Below, piece after piece: positions 51,517 through 61,808 of a stretch of 64,000 bases of DNA. The stretch covers positions 434,001 to 498,000 of the forward strand of contig NZ_CP013417.1 in the NCBI RefSeq assembly GCF_001524445.2, given 5' to 3'. The stretch comes from Burkholderia savannae (GTDB lineage: Bacteria; Pseudomonadota; Gammaproteobacteria; Burkholderiales; Burkholderiaceae). Position numbers and translations under genes: made by a program. How positions within the stretch are numbered: the stretch's first letter is position 1; the number at the start of each line of letters is the position of its first letter. A model generated the notes under the pieces. It had not been told where the DNA came from and searched no databases. It saw only the letters and a list, made by a program, of their open reading frames with translations.

Positions 51517-52215
51517 ATGCTCGATCTCTACTACTGGACCACGCCGAACGGCCACAAGATCACGATGTTCGTCGAGGAGGCCGGCTTGCCGTACCGGATC
51601 GTGCCGGTCAACATCGGCCGCGGCGAGCAGTTCGAGCCGGATTTCCTGCGCATCGCGCCCAACAACCGGATTCCGGCCCTCGTCGATCACGCGCCCGCCG
51701 ACGGCGGCGCGCCGCTGTCGATCTTCGAGTCCGGCGCGATCCTGCTGTATCTCGCGGACAAGATCGGACGCTTCATTCCGGCCGACCTGCGCGGGCGCAA
51801 CGAAACGCTGCAGTGGCTGTTCTGGCAAATGGGCGGGCTCGGCCCGATGGCGGGGCAGAACCATCACTTCGTGCAGTACGCGCCCGAGCCGCTGCCGTAT
51901 GCGATCGACCGCTATGTGAAGGAAACGTCGCGGCTGTACGGCGTGCTGAACAAGCATCTGTCGGACGGGCGCGACTACATCGCGGGCGAATATTCGATCG
52001 CCGACATGGCGTGCTACCCGTGGATCGTGCCGCACGAGCGGCAGCGGCAGCGCCTCGCGGATTTCCCGTTCCTCGCCGCGTGGTTCGCGCGGGTCGCCGA
52101 ACGGCCCGCCACCGTGCGCGCGTACGAGCGGGCGAAGGAGATCAACGTTGCGCCGACCGTCGATCAGAACTCGCGCAGCGTGTTGTTCGGGCAGGACGCG
52201 AGCTCGGTTCGCTGA
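51517..52215 (+). CDS. Nu-class glutathione transferase (YfcG-like disulfide-bond oxidoreductase)
   Basis: A 232-residue protein very like E. coli YfcG: TTPNGHKITMFVEEAGLPYRI, FLRIAPNNRIPALVDHAPADGG, LSIFESGAILLYLADKIGRF and LQWLFWQMGGLGPMAGQNHHF. YfcG-type enzymes bind two glutathiones and reduce disulfides. It starts four bases after the upstream GST gene, so the two form a tandem pair of related but distinct GSTs. Confidence 0.92.
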   Translation: MLDLYYWTTPNGHKITMFVEEAGLPYRIVPVNIGRGEQFEPDFLRIAPNNRIPALVDHAPADGGAPLSIFESGAILLYLADKIGRFIPADLRGRNETLQWLFWQMGGLGPMAGQNHHFVQYAPEPLPYAIDRYVKETSRLYGVLNKHLSDGRDYIAGEYSIADMACYPWIVPHERQRQRLADFPFLAAWFARVAERPATVRAYERAKEINVAPTVDQNSRSVLFGQDASSVR

Positions 52216-52292
52216 CGCGCGCGGCAGCCGGCGCGGGCCGGTGCCGCGGCCGCGGCGTGCGCGCGGTCGCTCGGCGCGAAGCGGTGCGGTGC

Positions 52293-52314
52293 GGGGCGGG
52301 GCGGGGCGGGGCGG
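52293..52314 (+). repeat. (GGGGC)4 tract, potential G-quadruplex
   Basis: Four GGGG runs separated by single C residues, then CGG, 77 bases after the second GST stop and 21 before the end of the convergent anmK. It is G-rich on the plus strand, so a readthrough GST transcript could fold it. Confidence 0.7.
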
Positions 52315-52334
52315 CTTTGGCGAAGCCGGCCCGC

Positions 52335-53510
52335 TCAGCGCGGGTACAGCGCGCCCAGCACGCGTTCGCCCGCCGCGCCCGTGACGGCCGACACGTTGCC
52401 CGGCGCGCGCGCGTTGAAGCGGTACGCAAGCCACGCGAACGCGAGCGATTCGACCTGCTGCGGCGGCACGCCGAGCGCGGCCGTCGTGTCGATCGGCACG
52501 TCGAGCCCGCGCGCCGCGAGCGCGGCCGCGATCGCGTCGAGCAACACCGGGTTGCGCGCGCCGCCGCCGCATACGTAGACGGCCCGGCAGTCGCTCGCAT
52601 GCCGTGCGATTTCGTCGGCGACGGTGGCCGCCGTCAGCATCGTGAGCGTCGCCTGCACGTCTTCGGGCGCGAGGCCCGGAAAGCCGGCGAGCTTCGCGTC
52701 GAGCCAATCGGCGTTGAAGAGATCGCGCCCCGTGCTTTTGGGCGCGCCCTGCCGGAAATACGGCTCGTCGAGGAGCGCGGCGAGGAGCGCCTCGTGCACC
52801 GTGCCGCGCGCCGCGAAACGACCGCCGTCGTCGAACGGCTGTTTCAGGTGGCGTTCGGCCCATGCGTCGATCAGCGCGTTCGCCGGGCCGCAGTCGAGGC
52901 CGCGCACCGGATCGTTGCGCGCGTCACGCGCGTCGTGCGCGGCGGGCAGGATCGTGATGTTGCTGATGCCGCCCAGGTTGCAGACGACGCGCGTCTCGTC
53001 CGGCGAGCCGAACACCGTCGCGTGGAACGCCGGCACGAGCGGCGCGCCCTGGCCGCCCGCGGCGACGTCGCGGCTGCGGAAGTCCGCGATCACGTCGATG
53101 CGCGTGAGCTCCGCGAGCAGCGCGGCATTGTTGATCTGCCGCGTGTAGCCGCGCTCGGGCCGGTGGCGCACCGTCTGGCCGTGCACGCCGAGCGCGCGCA
53201 CGTTCTCGGGCGCGAGGCCCGCCGCGCGCAGCAGCTCGTGGCAGCACACCGCGTAGCGCGCGGCGAGCGCGTTCGCGGCGAGCGCCTCGCGCTCGATCTC
53301 GTCGCCGCCCGGCTGCTGCAGCGCGAAGAGCGCGTCGCGCAGCGTGTCGGCGAAGCCGACGAACGCCTCGGACAGCACGGCGGGCGGCTTGCCCGCCTCG
53401 AAGCGGACGGCGACGCCGTCGACGCCGTCCATGCTCGTCCCCGACATCAGGCCGAAATACACGCCATCCGCGGGATGGCCGGGTTGCATGCGGTTGGACG
53501 CCACGTTCAT
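52335..53510 (-). CDS. anmK: Anhydro-N-acetylmuramic acid kinase
   Basis: Phosphorylates and opens 1,6-anhydro-MurNAc in peptidoglycan recycling. The protein is 391 residues. It shows [18 protein letters not shown] near the N-terminus, [27 protein letters not shown] and the C-terminal [17 protein letters not shown] typical of the ASKHA fold. The ATG follows CGGAGCG. It is divergent from tyrS. Confidence 0.95.
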   Translation of the reverse strand: MNVASNRMQPGHPADGVYFGLMSGTSMDGVDGVAVRFEAGKPPAVLSEAFVGFADTLRDALFALQQPGGDEIEREALAANALAARYAVCCHELLRAAGLAPENVRALGVHGQTVRHRPERGYTRQINNAALLAELTRIDVIADFRSRDVAAGGQGAPLVPAFHATVFGSPDETRVVCNLGGISNITILPAAHDARDARNDPVRGLDCGPANALIDAWAERHLKQPFDDGGRFAARGTVHEALLAALLDEPYFRQGAPKSTGRDLFNADWLDAKLAGFPGLAPEDVQATLTMLTAATVADEIARHASDCRAVYVCGGGARNPVLLDAIAAALAARGLDVPIDTTAALGVPPQQVESLAFAWLAYRFNARAPGNVSAVTGAAGERVLGALYPR

Positions 53511-53658
53511 CGCTCCGGAATCGAGATGGGGGGCGCGCGGAAGGCTCGCCGCGCGCCGTCGTCGCCGATTATCCGCGCATGCGAGCGCGCCGTTAAGCGG
53601 TCCGCGCGCAACTTATGGGAAAATCGCTCTTTTTGCGACATTTCTTCCTCTTGCACCG

Positions 53659-54900
53659 ATGAGCACCGATCCCACTTCCAAGCCCGCCTTCCCGATCACC
53701 GATGAGGTTCGCCACGCGCTCGCCGTCACGAAGCGCGGCGTCGACGAGCTGCTGATCGAGGAAGAGTTCGCGCAGAAGCTCGCGAAAAGCGCGGCGACGG
53801 GCAAGCCGCTGCGCATCAAGCTGGGCCTCGATCCGACCGCGCCCGACATCCACATCGGCCACACGGTCGTGCTGAACAAGATGCGCCAGCTGCAGGATCT
53901 CGGCCATACGGTGATTTTCCTGATCGGCGACTTCACGTCGCTGATCGGCGATCCGTCGGGCCGCAACGCGACGCGCCCGCCGCTTACGCGTGAGCAGATC
54001 GAAGCAAACGCGAAGACCTACTTCGAGCAGGCCGCGCTCGTGCTCGACCGCGAGAAGACCGAGATCCGCTACAACAGCGAATGGTCGATGCCGCTCGGCG
54101 CGGACGGGATGATCAAGCTCGCGTCGCGCTACACGGTTGCGCGGATGCTCGAGCGCGAGGACTTCACGAAGCGCTTCCAGGGCGGCATTCCGATCTCGAT
54201 CCACGAATTCCTGTATCCGCTGATGCAAGGCTACGACTCGGTCGCGCTGAACGCCGATCTCGAGCTCGGCGGCACCGACCAGAAGTTCAACCTGCTCGTG
54301 GGCCGCGAGTTGCAGAAGCAGTACGGGCAGGAGCAGCAGTGCATCCTGACGATGCCGCTTCTCGAAGGCCTCGACGGCGTCGAGAAGATGTCGAAGTCGA
54401 AGGGCAACTACGTCGGCATCAGCGAGAAGCCGAGCGACATGTTCGGCAAGCTGATGAGCATCTCGGACGTTCTGATGTGGCGCTACTTCGAGCTGCTGTC
54501 GTTCCGCGGCCTCGACGAGATCGCGCAGTTCCGCCGCGAGGCCGAGGGCGGCCGCAATCCGCGCGACTTCAAGGTGATGCTCGCGCAGGAGATCGTCGAG
54601 CGCTTCCATTCGCGCGCGGACGCCGAGCGCGCGCTCGAGGACTTCAACCACCGCGCGAAGGGCGGCGTGCCGGACGATATTCCCACGGTGACGCTCGCGG
54701 GCGCGCCGCTCGCGATCGGCCAGTTGCTGAAGCTGGCGGGGCTCGTGCCGTCGACGAGCGAGGCGCTGCGCAACATCGAGCAGGGCGGCGTGAAGATCGA
54801 CGGCGCGACGGTGTCCGACAAGGCGCTGAAGCTCGACGCGGGCGAATTCGTCGTGCAAGTCGGCAAGCGCCGCTTCGCGCGCGTGACGCTCACTGCATGA
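53659..54900 (+). CDS. tyrS: Tyrosyl-tRNA synthetase
   Basis: Class I synthetase of 413 residues, the longer TyrZ-like bacterial form. It has [22 protein letters not shown] (HIGH motif, quoted in part), [13 protein letters not shown] (KMSKS) and a C-terminal S4 RNA-binding domain ([19 protein letters not shown]). The ATG at 53659 is chosen because the family starts there. The earlier in-frame part covers the anmK 5' end on the other strand. Confidence 0.96.
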   Translation: MSTDPTSKPAFPITDEVRHALAVTKRGVDELLIEEEFAQKLAKSAATGKPLRIKLGLDPTAPDIHIGHTVVLNKMRQLQDLGHTVIFLIGDFTSLIGDPSGRNATRPPLTREQIEANAKTYFEQAALVLDREKTEIRYNSEWSMPLGADGMIKLASRYTVARMLEREDFTKRFQGGIPISIHEFLYPLMQGYDSVALNADLELGGTDQKFNLLVGRELQKQYGQEQQCILTMPLLEGLDGVEKMSKSKGNYVGISEKPSDMFGKLMSISDVLMWRYFELLSFRGLDEIAQFRREAEGGRNPRDFKVMLAQEIVERFHSRADAERALEDFNHRAKGGVPDDIPTVTLAGAPLAIGQLLKLAGLVPSTSEALRNIEQGGVKIDGATVSDKALKLDAGEFVVQVGKRRFARVTLTA

Positions 54901-54988
54901 GCGCGCGGTTCGCCGCTCGGCGGCGCGCGCCGCGCGCCGCGTGCATCGTTCGCGCCGTTCGCGCCGCGCGCGTGACGCAGGCGCGCGC

Positions 54989-55447
54989 ATGATCGCGTTG
55001 ATCCAGCGCGTGAAGCGCGCCGACGTGCGCGTCGGCGGCCGCGTGACGGGCGAGATCGGCGCCGGTCTCCTCGCGCTCGTCTGCGCGGAGCGCGGCGACA
55101 CCGAGGCGGTCGCGAACAGGCTGCTCGCGAAGGTGCTCGGCTACCGCGTGTTCAGCGATGCGGCGGGCAAGATGAACCTGCCCGTGTCGAACATCGACGG
55201 CGCGGGGCGCGCGGGCGGCCTGCTGCTCGTGTCGCAGTTCACGCTCGCGGCCGACACGAACAGCGGCCTGCGCCCGAGCTTCACGCCCGCCGCGCCGCCC
55301 GACGAGGGCGAGCGCCTGTTCGACTACTTCGTGCGCGCGGCGCGCGAGCGCCATCCGATCGTCGCGACGGGCGAGTTCGGCGCCGACATGCAGGTGTCGC
55401 TCGTCAACGACGGCCCCGTGACGTTCTGGTTGCAGACGCGCCCGTGA
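54989..55447 (+). CDS. dtd: D-aminoacyl-tRNA deacylase
   Basis: Removes D-amino acids mischarged on tRNA. The protein is 152 residues. The two conserved loops are [10 protein letters not shown] and the Gly-cisPro-containing [11 protein letters not shown] near the C-terminus. [17 protein letters not shown] is the family start, hence the ATG at 54989. The tRNA-quality role fits the position after tyrS. Confidence 0.95.
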   Translation: MIALIQRVKRADVRVGGRVTGEIGAGLLALVCAERGDTEAVANRLLAKVLGYRVFSDAAGKMNLPVSNIDGAGRAGGLLLVSQFTLAADTNSGLRPSFTPAAPPDEGERLFDYFVRAARERHPIVATGEFGADMQVSLVNDGPVTFWLQTRP

Positions 55448-55481
55448 CACGCCCCTGACGCTTCGATTCGAGACCGCACCG

Positions 55482-56144
55482 ATGGCCACGACGCAGATTC
55501 TCTTCATCCGCCATGGCGAGACGGCCTGGAACCGCATCAAGCGGATTCAAGGCCACATCGACATTCCGCTTGCCGACACGGGGCTCGCGCAGGCGCGGCA
55601 GCTGGCCGACCGGCTCGCGCGCGACGCACGCGCCGGCGCGCGCATCGATGCCGTCTATTCGAGCGACCTGTCGCGCGCGCGGCAGACCGCGCAGCCGGCC
55701 GCCGATGCGCTCGGCCTGCCGCTCGCGCTGCGCGAAGGGCTGCGCGAGCGCGCGTACGGCGTGTTCCAGGGGCACGACAGCGTCGAGATCGAGGCGCGTT
55801 TTCCCGACGCGTTCGCGCAGTGGCAGACACGCGATCCCGGCTTCGAGCCGGAAGGCGGCGAATCGCACCGCGCGTTCTACCACCGCGTGCTGCACGAGGT
55901 CGAGCGGATCGTCGCCGCGCATCCGGGCGGGCGCATCGCGTGCGTCGCGCATGGCGGCGTGCTCGACTGCGTATACCGTTTCGCGAACGATCTGCCGCTC
56001 GACGCGCCGCGCAAGCACGCGCTGTTGAACACGAGCGTGAACGTCGTCGATTATGACGACGGCCGCGCGCGTATCGTGCGCTGGGCCGACGTCGATCACC
56101 TGAGCGACGCGAGCGACGACGACGGCTATCGAAAGGTGCTGTGA
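55482..56144 (+). CDS. Histidine phosphatase (phosphoglycerate-mutase-like)
   Basis: A 220-residue protein with the LFIRHGETAWNRIKRIQGH signature holding the catalytic histidine, YSSDLSRARQTAQ, the acid in LRERAYGVFQG, and the second histidine in CVAHGGVLDCV. It is the cofactor-independent-sounding GpmB/CobC-type branch used for many small phosphate esters. The substrate is not evident. It follows dtd after 34 bases. Confidence 0.88.
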   Translation: MATTQILFIRHGETAWNRIKRIQGHIDIPLADTGLAQARQLADRLARDARAGARIDAVYSSDLSRARQTAQPAADALGLPLALREGLRERAYGVFQGHDSVEIEARFPDAFAQWQTRDPGFEPEGGESHRAFYHRVLHEVERIVAAHPGGRIACVAHGGVLDCVYRFANDLPLDAPRKHALLNTSVNVVDYDDGRARIVRWADVDHLSDASDDDGYRKVL

Positions 56145-56246
56145 CGGGCGAGCGGTCGCGAGCTTCGCGCGCGCGAGCCTGAACGTGGGCGCGGCCGCGA
56201 GGCGCTCCGGATCGTCGCGGCGCATGGCCTTAGCCGCCGCCGCGCT

Positions 56247-57395
56247 TCAGCGCAGCCCGCGGCGCGACTTGTAATCGAGCGCGTACGCGATCTTGCCGGG
56301 TTTGTCGGCCGTGATCGGCTGCCGCAGCTTGTCGAATTCCCCCTTGCCGTATTTCTTTCCGCCGTTGATCTGATCGGCGCGGCCGAGGTCCGCGCCCGTC
56401 TTGCCGTCGATCACCGGATCGATCGACGCGACCATCCGCGCCGACGCATTCCACACCGCATTCAGGTAGCCCGTGTCCGCCGTCGCCGGGTCGGGATCGG
56501 TCGCGCCCGCGCGCGCGAGGTCGTAGCCCGCGAGTGAGAACGCTTCCGGCTGCTGGCGCAGCCAGTCGGCCCAGTAGAACTCGAGATAGTCGGTCGCCTG
56601 CGCGGGCTTCGCATAGCCGATGTCGCGCGTGAAATAGACGAGCGACCGGTAGCGGTCGTCCTGCATGCCGAGCTTCAGGCCGAGGCCGGCGGGCAGCTGG
56701 TCCGCCGCGATCGGCCGGCCGTTTCCGTCCTTCAGGCGCGTGTAGCCGCGGCTTTGCATCTGCTGCCAGAACGCCGCGCCCGAGTAGTCGCTCAGGTTGT
56801 CCTTGACGACGACGTGCACGTGCAGCGACGCGCCGCCGTCGGGCGTCTCGTAATAGGTCGACAGGCCGTGGTGGCCGTCGGTCACGTACAGCATGTCGCC
56901 GTTCGGCCCGATGACGACGGGATTGAGCACGGCGCGCCCGCGCGCGTCGGCGCTCGTCGCGCAAGCGTAGCTCGCGGCGTCGCGCAACGTCGACTGCGTC
57001 GCGTAGCCGTTCGACGCGAGGCCGCCGAGCCCTTCGTCCGCGCAGAAGTCGTCGAACTTCTTGTCGGGCTGCCGTTCGTAGCGGCCGAGCTTGTAATAGA
57101 TCTGGTCGTAGCCGAGCGCGCCTTGCGTCGGATGCAGTTCGCCGAGCGCGACGTCGAGCATGTCGCCCGTGCGCGCGCCTTTCCATTTGCCCGGCGCGGA
57201 GGCGGGCGCCTTCGGCGACGGGCTGCCCGCGCTCGGCCCAGGCTGCGTCGCGTGGCCGCGCGTGGAGCCGGCGGCGCCCGCATCGACGGCGGCAATCGGT
57301 GGGGCGGGCGCCGTGCCGTCGCCGCCGCAGGCGGCGAGCGCGGCGACGAGCGGAAAGGCGGTGGCGGCGACGAGACGGAAGAGCGCACGCGGCAT
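56247..57395 (-). CDS. Lipoprotein with a ParB-like (ParBc_2/Srx-type) nuclease-like domain
   Basis: A 382-residue protein with a signal peptide ending VAALAAC (lipobox Cys23) and then a Pro/Ser/Ala-rich linker to about residue 70. The remaining part resembles the putative ParB-like nuclease family ParBc_2: DVALGELHPTQGALGYDQIYYK, NPVVIGPNGDMLYVTDGHHG with D173-G-H-H176 in the place of the ParB/sulfiredoxin binding loop, and FYWADWLRQQPEA. A lipid-anchored envelope location is at odds with a DNA role, so the true activity is open. The family assignment is from memory of motifs. Confidence 0.72.
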   Translation of the reverse strand: MPRALFRLVAATAFPLVAALAACGGDGTAPAPPIAAVDAGAAGSTRGHATQPGPSAGSPSPKAPASAPGKWKGARTGDMLDVALGELHPTQGALGYDQIYYKLGRYERQPDKKFDDFCADEGLGGLASNGYATQSTLRDAASYACATSADARGRAVLNPVVIGPNGDMLYVTDGHHGLSTYYETPDGGASLHVHVVVKDNLSDYSGAAFWQQMQSRGYTRLKDGNGRPIAADQLPAGLGLKLGMQDDRYRSLVYFTRDIGYAKPAQATDYLEFYWADWLRQQPEAFSLAGYDLARAGATDPDPATADTGYLNAVWNASARMVASIDPVIDGKTGADLGRADQINGGKKYGKGEFDKLRQPITADKPGKIAYALDYKSRRGLR

Positions 57396-57515
57396 CGTTG
57401 GCTGGTGTCGATGGTGGGTTTGGCGGGGATGGCGACGCGCGATTGATGCGCGTGCGGCCCCGTCAGCATCGCGAATGGATGTGACAGGTATTTGAAATGA
57501 ACGCGACGGGTTGGG

Positions 57516-58469
57516 CTACGTGCCGTTGGGGCCCGGCTGCTCCGGCCGGGCGGACACCCGCCGGCGTGCGCGCTTCGATACGCCGTTGACGAGCGCCCAG
57601 CGGATCACCGGCGCGACGATCCGCACGCCGGGCCGAACGAGCGCGCGGCGCACCGGCGCGAGCGACGACAGGCCGAGCATCCGTTGCGCCCACGTCGGCA
57701 ACAGATCGACGCCGGCGTTGAAGAGGAGCGCGGCGGCGGGGCGCATCGCCGGCCTCGGCACCGGCACGTTCATCAGGGTCCGTACCACCTCGTGCGTGCG
57801 CTCGCTCGCTTCGAGCTCGGGGCGCGTCGCGGCGAAGTACGCGGCGACGTCGGCGCGCGTCTTCGGGACGTTCGTCGCGCCCAGCAGCTCGGCGATGCGC
57901 GCGGTTTCCGCGTAGTAGCGGTCCTGATCGGCGCCCGGCAACAGCGGATTCACGTAGCGCAGGTGCGCGGCGAGAAAGCTCGACACCTCGGCGACGTGCA
58001 CCCACGTGAGCAGTGCGGGATCGCTCGCGCGATACGGGCGGCCATCGAGCCCCGTGCCGACGACGGTCTCGTGTATCGCCTTCACGCGTTCGATCAGCTT
58101 CAGCGCATCGGCGCGGCTGCCGTACGTCGTGCCGGAGATGAACGTCGCGGTGCGGCGCAGGCGGCCGAGGATGTCGGTGCGGAACGTCGAATGGTCCCAC
58201 ACGCCCGCGAGCGCGAGCGGGTGCAGCGCCTGCAGCAGCAGCGCGGAGATTCCGCCCGTCATCATCGACGTGAAATCGGCATGCACCTTCCAGCACACCG
58301 CGTCGGGGCCGAAGAGGCCCGGGTCGCCCGGCGGCGACGAGTAGTCGAGCGACGGGCCGCTGCCGGACGTCAGATGCGTGACGCCGCCCGCGACGCGGGC
58401 GCGCACGCGCTCGACGAGCGGATGTCCGATCGGGGAGCGGGCGGGGCGGTCGCGAAGCGGGGCGGACAT
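57516..58469 (-). CDS. DUF2236 / MpaB-type oxygenase-family protein
   Basis: A 317-residue protein with the DUF2236 hallmarks: LLLQALHPLALAGVWDHSTF, RLRRTATFISGTTYG, LLTWVHVAEVSSFLAAHLRY with the conserved histidine, and DRYYAETARIAELLGA. Family members related to the MpaB/latex-clearing oxygenases bind heme through such histidines. The substrate is unknown. It is 26 bases downstream of ruvB on the same strand. Confidence 0.82.
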   Translation of the reverse strand: MSAPLRDRPARSPIGHPLVERVRARVAGGVTHLTSGSGPSLDYSSPPGDPGLFGPDAVCWKVHADFTSMMTGGISALLLQALHPLALAGVWDHSTFRTDILGRLRRTATFISGTTYGSRADALKLIERVKAIHETVVGTGLDGRPYRASDPALLTWVHVAEVSSFLAAHLRYVNPLLPGADQDRYYAETARIAELLGATNVPKTRADVAAYFAATRPELEASERTHEVVRTLMNVPVPRPAMRPAAALLFNAGVDLLPTWAQRMLGLSSLAPVRRALVRPGVRIVAPVIRWALVNGVSKRARRRVSARPEQPGPNGT

Positions 58470-58495
58470 CGGTCGACTCGTCGGGACGGGGGGCG

Positions 58496-59566
58496 TCAGC
58501 CCTCGGCGTCCGGCGTGCCCCAGAGGTTGCGCACGGGGCTCGCGGCGTCCGGCGCGGCGAGCCCGAAGTGCCGGTAGGTAAGGAGCGTCGCGACGCGGCC
58601 GCGCGGCGTGCGCTGCAGGAAGCCCTGCTGGATCAAGTACGGCTCGAGCACGTCCTCGATCGTGTCGCGCTCCTCGCCGATCGCGGCGGCGAGGTTGTCG
58701 ACGCCGACCGGTCCGCCGTCGAACTTGTGCAGGATCGCTTCGAGCAACTTGCGGTCCATCAGGTCGAAGCCGACCGGATCGACGTCGAGCATCGCGAGCG
58801 CGGCGTCCGCGACGGACGCGGTGATGTTGCCGTCCGCCTTCACTTCCGCGTAGTCGCGCACGCGGCGCAGCAGCCGGTTTGCGATCCGCGGCGTGCCGCG
58901 CGAGCGCTTCGCGATCTCGAGCGCGCCGTTCGGATCGATCTGCGCGTTCAGCAGCGACGCCGAGCGCCGCACGATCCGCGACAGTTGCTCGGCGTCATAG
59001 AATTCGAGCCGCGCGACGATGCCGAAACGGTCGCGCAGCGGGTTCGTCAGCATCCCGGCGCGGGTGGTCGCGCCGACGAGCGTGAACGGCTGCAGGTCGA
59101 GCTTCACGCTGCGCGCGGCGGGCCCTTCGCCGATCATGATGTCGATCTGGTAATCCTCGAGCGCCGGATACAGGATTTCCTCGACGACGGGCGACAGGCG
59201 ATGGATCTCGTCGATGAAGAGAACGTCGTTCGCTTCGAGGTTCGTGAGGAGCGCGGCGAGGTCGCCCGCCCGCTCGAGCACGGGGCCGGACGTCTGGCGC
59301 AGATTCACGCCCATTTCGCGCGCAATGATGTGCGCGAGCGTCGTCTTGCCGAGGCCGGGCGGTCCGAACAGCAGCACGTGGTCGAGCGCTTCGGCGCGAC
59401 GCTTCGCGGCCTCGATGAAGATTTCGAGCTGGCCGCGCACCTTTTCCTGGCCGACGTATTCGTCGAGCTGGCGCGGGCGCAGCGCGCGTTCGAACGCCTC
59501 TTCGTGCGAAGACGCGGGCGTGGCGGCAATGATCCGCTCGGCGGCGAGTTTGTCGGTTTCGATCAT
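58496..59566 (-). CDS. ruvB: Holliday junction branch-migration helicase RuvB
   Basis: AAA+ motor of the RuvAB complex, 356 residues. It shows [21 protein letters not shown], Walker [16 protein letters not shown], Walker [14 protein letters not shown], sensor 1 [10 protein letters not shown], and the winged-helix C-terminus ([20 protein letters not shown]). It is third in the ruvC-ruvA-ruvB order, all on the minus strand. Confidence 0.97.
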   Translation of the reverse strand: MIETDKLAAERIIAATPASSHEEAFERALRPRQLDEYVGQEKVRGQLEIFIEAAKRRAEALDHVLLFGPPGLGKTTLAHIIAREMGVNLRQTSGPVLERAGDLAALLTNLEANDVLFIDEIHRLSPVVEEILYPALEDYQIDIMIGEGPAARSVKLDLQPFTLVGATTRAGMLTNPLRDRFGIVARLEFYDAEQLSRIVRRSASLLNAQIDPNGALEIAKRSRGTPRIANRLLRRVRDYAEVKADGNITASVADAALAMLDVDPVGFDLMDRKLLEAILHKFDGGPVGVDNLAAAIGEERDTIEDVLEPYLIQQGFLQRTPRGRVATLLTYRHFGLAAPDAASPVRNLWGTPDAEG

Positions 59567-59674
59567 GCGGCCATTGTACCGCGCGGCGTGCTCCGGCCAA
59601 CCTGGCCGAACGGCCGAGTCGCCTGGCGGCGCACGGCATGCGAAGCTGTCTTCGACGACGCGCCGTTCGAGCCG

Positions 59675-60256
59675 CTACGCCTTCGACAGCGCCTTGAGCG
59701 ACAGCTTGATGCCTTCGGACACGCCGGTGCCGGCCGGCACGTTCTTGATCGCGGCGAGCGCTTCCTTCTCCGAATAGCCGAGCGCGAGAAGTGCGTTGAG
59801 GATGTCGGTCGCGTGGTCGGAAGGCGAGGCCGCGCCGGCGAGCGGGCCGAGATCTGCGCCGAGCTTGCCCTTGAGCTCGAGGAGCAGGCGCTCGGCTGTC
59901 TTCTTGCCGATGCCCGGCACGCGCGTCAGGCGCGCGGCGTCCTGCAGCGTGACCGCTTGCGACAGCTCCGCGACGCTCATCCCGGACAGCACGGCGAGCG
60001 CCATCCGCGCGCCGACGCCCGTGATCTTGAGCAGTTCCCGGAACGTCGAGCGCTCCTGCGGCGTGAGGAAGCCGTACAGCAGGTGCGCGTCCTCGCGGAC
60101 GATCAACTGGGTCAGCAGCACGACCTTCTCGCCCGTGTGCGGCAGGTTGTAGAACGTGCTCATCGGCACGTCGACTTCATAGCCGACGCCGTTGCAGTCG
60201 ACGAGGATGTGCGGAGGGTTCTTTTCGAGCAGGGTGCCGGCGATGCGACCGATCAT
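59675..60256 (-). CDS. ruvA: Holliday junction DNA-binding protein RuvA
   Basis: A tetrameric junction binder of 193 residues. It shows [20 protein letters not shown], the helix-hairpin-helix motifs [18 protein letters not shown] and [20 protein letters not shown], and the C-terminal RuvB-binding domain ([19 protein letters not shown]). It lies 108 bases before ruvB. Confidence 0.97.
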   Translation of the reverse strand: MIGRIAGTLLEKNPPHILVDCNGVGYEVDVPMSTFYNLPHTGEKVVLLTQLIVREDAHLLYGFLTPQERSTFRELLKITGVGARMALAVLSGMSVAELSQAVTLQDAARLTRVPGIGKKTAERLLLELKGKLGADLGPLAGAASPSDHATDILNALLALGYSEKEALAAIKNVPAGTGVSEGIKLSLKALSKA

Positions 60257-60539
60257 GGCGAGTGCGGGACGGAACGGAAAGCGCGAGTGTAGCGCACCGC
60301 GGGGCGCGAGCGGCAGCGGCGCGAACGCGCGCGAAGCCCGATGCGGGCGGTGGAGCGGGCGGCATCCGCTTGGCGTCGCCGGGCGCCATGGGATGGTCAG
60401 CCCGATCCCGGCTTGGCGGACGATGCCGGGCAGGGATTCTTCATTGGGGCGCCGTCGCGAAAGCCGTCTCGTTGATCGGGATCGATCCGGGCAAACACGG
60501 TTTCCACCCGCGCGGGCGGCACACGTCGAGCCGGCCGCC

Positions 60540-61082
60540 TTATCCGATGAGCCGCCCGCGCCGAACGCGCAGCCCCTTCTTCGCGAGCGCGGGCGCGATG
60601 CCGCCGAGCGTGTTGAGCGTGTTGCCGCCGTGCGCGTGACAGATCGCCATCCCGAGCGCGTCGGCCGCGTCGGTGCCTGGCAGTCCGGACAGGCTCAGCA
60701 GGCGCGCGACCATTTCCTGCATCTGCTCCTTCGTCGCGCGTCCGTAGCCGACCACCGCCTGCTTGAGCTGCAGCGCGGTGTACTCGGCGACGGGCAGGCC
60801 GCCCGACACGAGCCCGCAAATGGCGGCGCCGCGCGCCTGGCCGAGGAGCAGCGTCGATTGCGGATTGACGTTGACGAACACTTTTTCGATCGACGCCTGA
60901 TCGGGCGTGTGCTCGCGGATCAGCGTCGAGACGCCGTCGTAGATCGTGCCGAGCCGCGTGGGCAGGTCGGCGGTGGGCGTCTTGATCACGCCGCTCGCGA
61001 CGTACGCGAGCCGATGGCCGCTGACGTCGATCACGCCGAAGCCGGTGACGCGCAAGCCGGGGTCGATGCCGAGGATTCGCAT
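60540..61082 (-). CDS. ruvC: Holliday junction resolvase RuvC
   Basis: An endonuclease of 180 residues. Catalytic acids are visible in [16 protein letters not shown] (Asp7), [12 protein letters not shown] and the C-terminal [17 protein letters not shown] pair. A 283-base spacer without a recognisable gene separates it from ruvA, unusually wide for this operon. Confidence 0.96.
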   Translation of the reverse strand: MRILGIDPGLRVTGFGVIDVSGHRLAYVASGVIKTPTADLPTRLGTIYDGVSTLIREHTPDQASIEKVFVNVNPQSTLLLGQARGAAICGLVSGGLPVAEYTALQLKQAVVGYGRATKEQMQEMVARLLSLSGLPGTDAADALGMAICHAHGGNTLNTLGGIAPALAKKGLRVRRGRLIG

Positions 61083-61325
61083 GGAGAAACGGAAAAGCTA
61101 TGTGCGACCGATACTACACGAATGACGCCGGAGCCCGGCGAAAGCGGACGGCGCAACGCCGCGCGAGCGGGGCGGCGAACGTGGATCATGCGAGCGCTGC
61201 GCGATCGCGGCGGCCGGCGCCGGACGCTCGTTGCGTGCGGTCGGGAGGCAAGCGCCGGAACGGGGTGCGAGCGGCGCGAAGCCGTCGGTTGAATCGATGC
61301 CGAGATGTCGCGCTGTCGCTCTGTC

Positions 61326-61400
61326 GAGATACCGAGATGTCGAAATGCCGAAATGCCGAAATGCCGAAATGCCGAAATGCCGAGATACCGAGATACCGAG
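61326..61400. repeat. Octamer tandem array
   Basis: About nine 8-base units: CGAGATAC/CGAGATGT, then five CGAAATGC, then two or three CGAGATAC, in the ruvC-purH gap. Each block differs by one to three bases, like the heptamer array before rnpB. Confidence 0.88.
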
Positions 61401-61548
61401 CGCCGAACACGGCGTTGCTTCCGACGGAATTCGGCTTCGCGCGAGCGATCGCTTCAAATGGCCGGGCCGCCGAGCTTGCCGCTTCGAAGAAGCGCCGCGA
61501 CGAACCACTGCGCCATTGCAACGGAAACCGCCGCAAGGAACGGCCGCG

Positions 61549-61690
61549 CAGCGAGCCGTTGCCACCCAACGACGGCCGCAGCGTACGACTGCAGCGAGCC
61601 GCTGCCGCCCTACGCTGACTGCAGCGAGCCGCCGCCGCCAACGATGCCCGCCGCGTACGGCCACAGCGAGCCGCCGCCGCCAACGACCGC
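61549..61690. repeat. Imperfect direct repeats around CAGCGAGCCGC
   Basis: Four imperfect units beginning CAGCGAGCCG and continuing into CCGCC(A/C)AACGA-type sequence, spaced 40-60 bases apart. The rest of the 726-base gap 61083-61808 shows no supported gene. Confidence 0.7.
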
Positions 61691-61751
61691 CATGCCAAAG
61701 AGCCGCCGTCCCGACCCGTCACTCGCCACGCATCGGTTCCGCGCGACCGAT

Positions 61752-61783
61752 AAAAAACCCGGCGGTGATCCACCGCCGGGTTT
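61752..61783 (-). terminator. Intrinsic terminator of purH
   Basis: A 13-base perfect stem (61755-61767 with 61771-61783), a three-base loop and, read on the minus strand, a trailing T run, 26 bases past the purH stop. Confidence 0.94.
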
Positions 61784-61808
61784 CGCCGGAAACGCTGCGT
61801 CGTACGAA

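Noticed and set aside
61083..61808. Long overlapping frames through the repeat-rich ruvC-purH gap
   Set aside because: Products are Arg/Ala-rich repeats generated by the tandem arrays, with no start signals or motifs.
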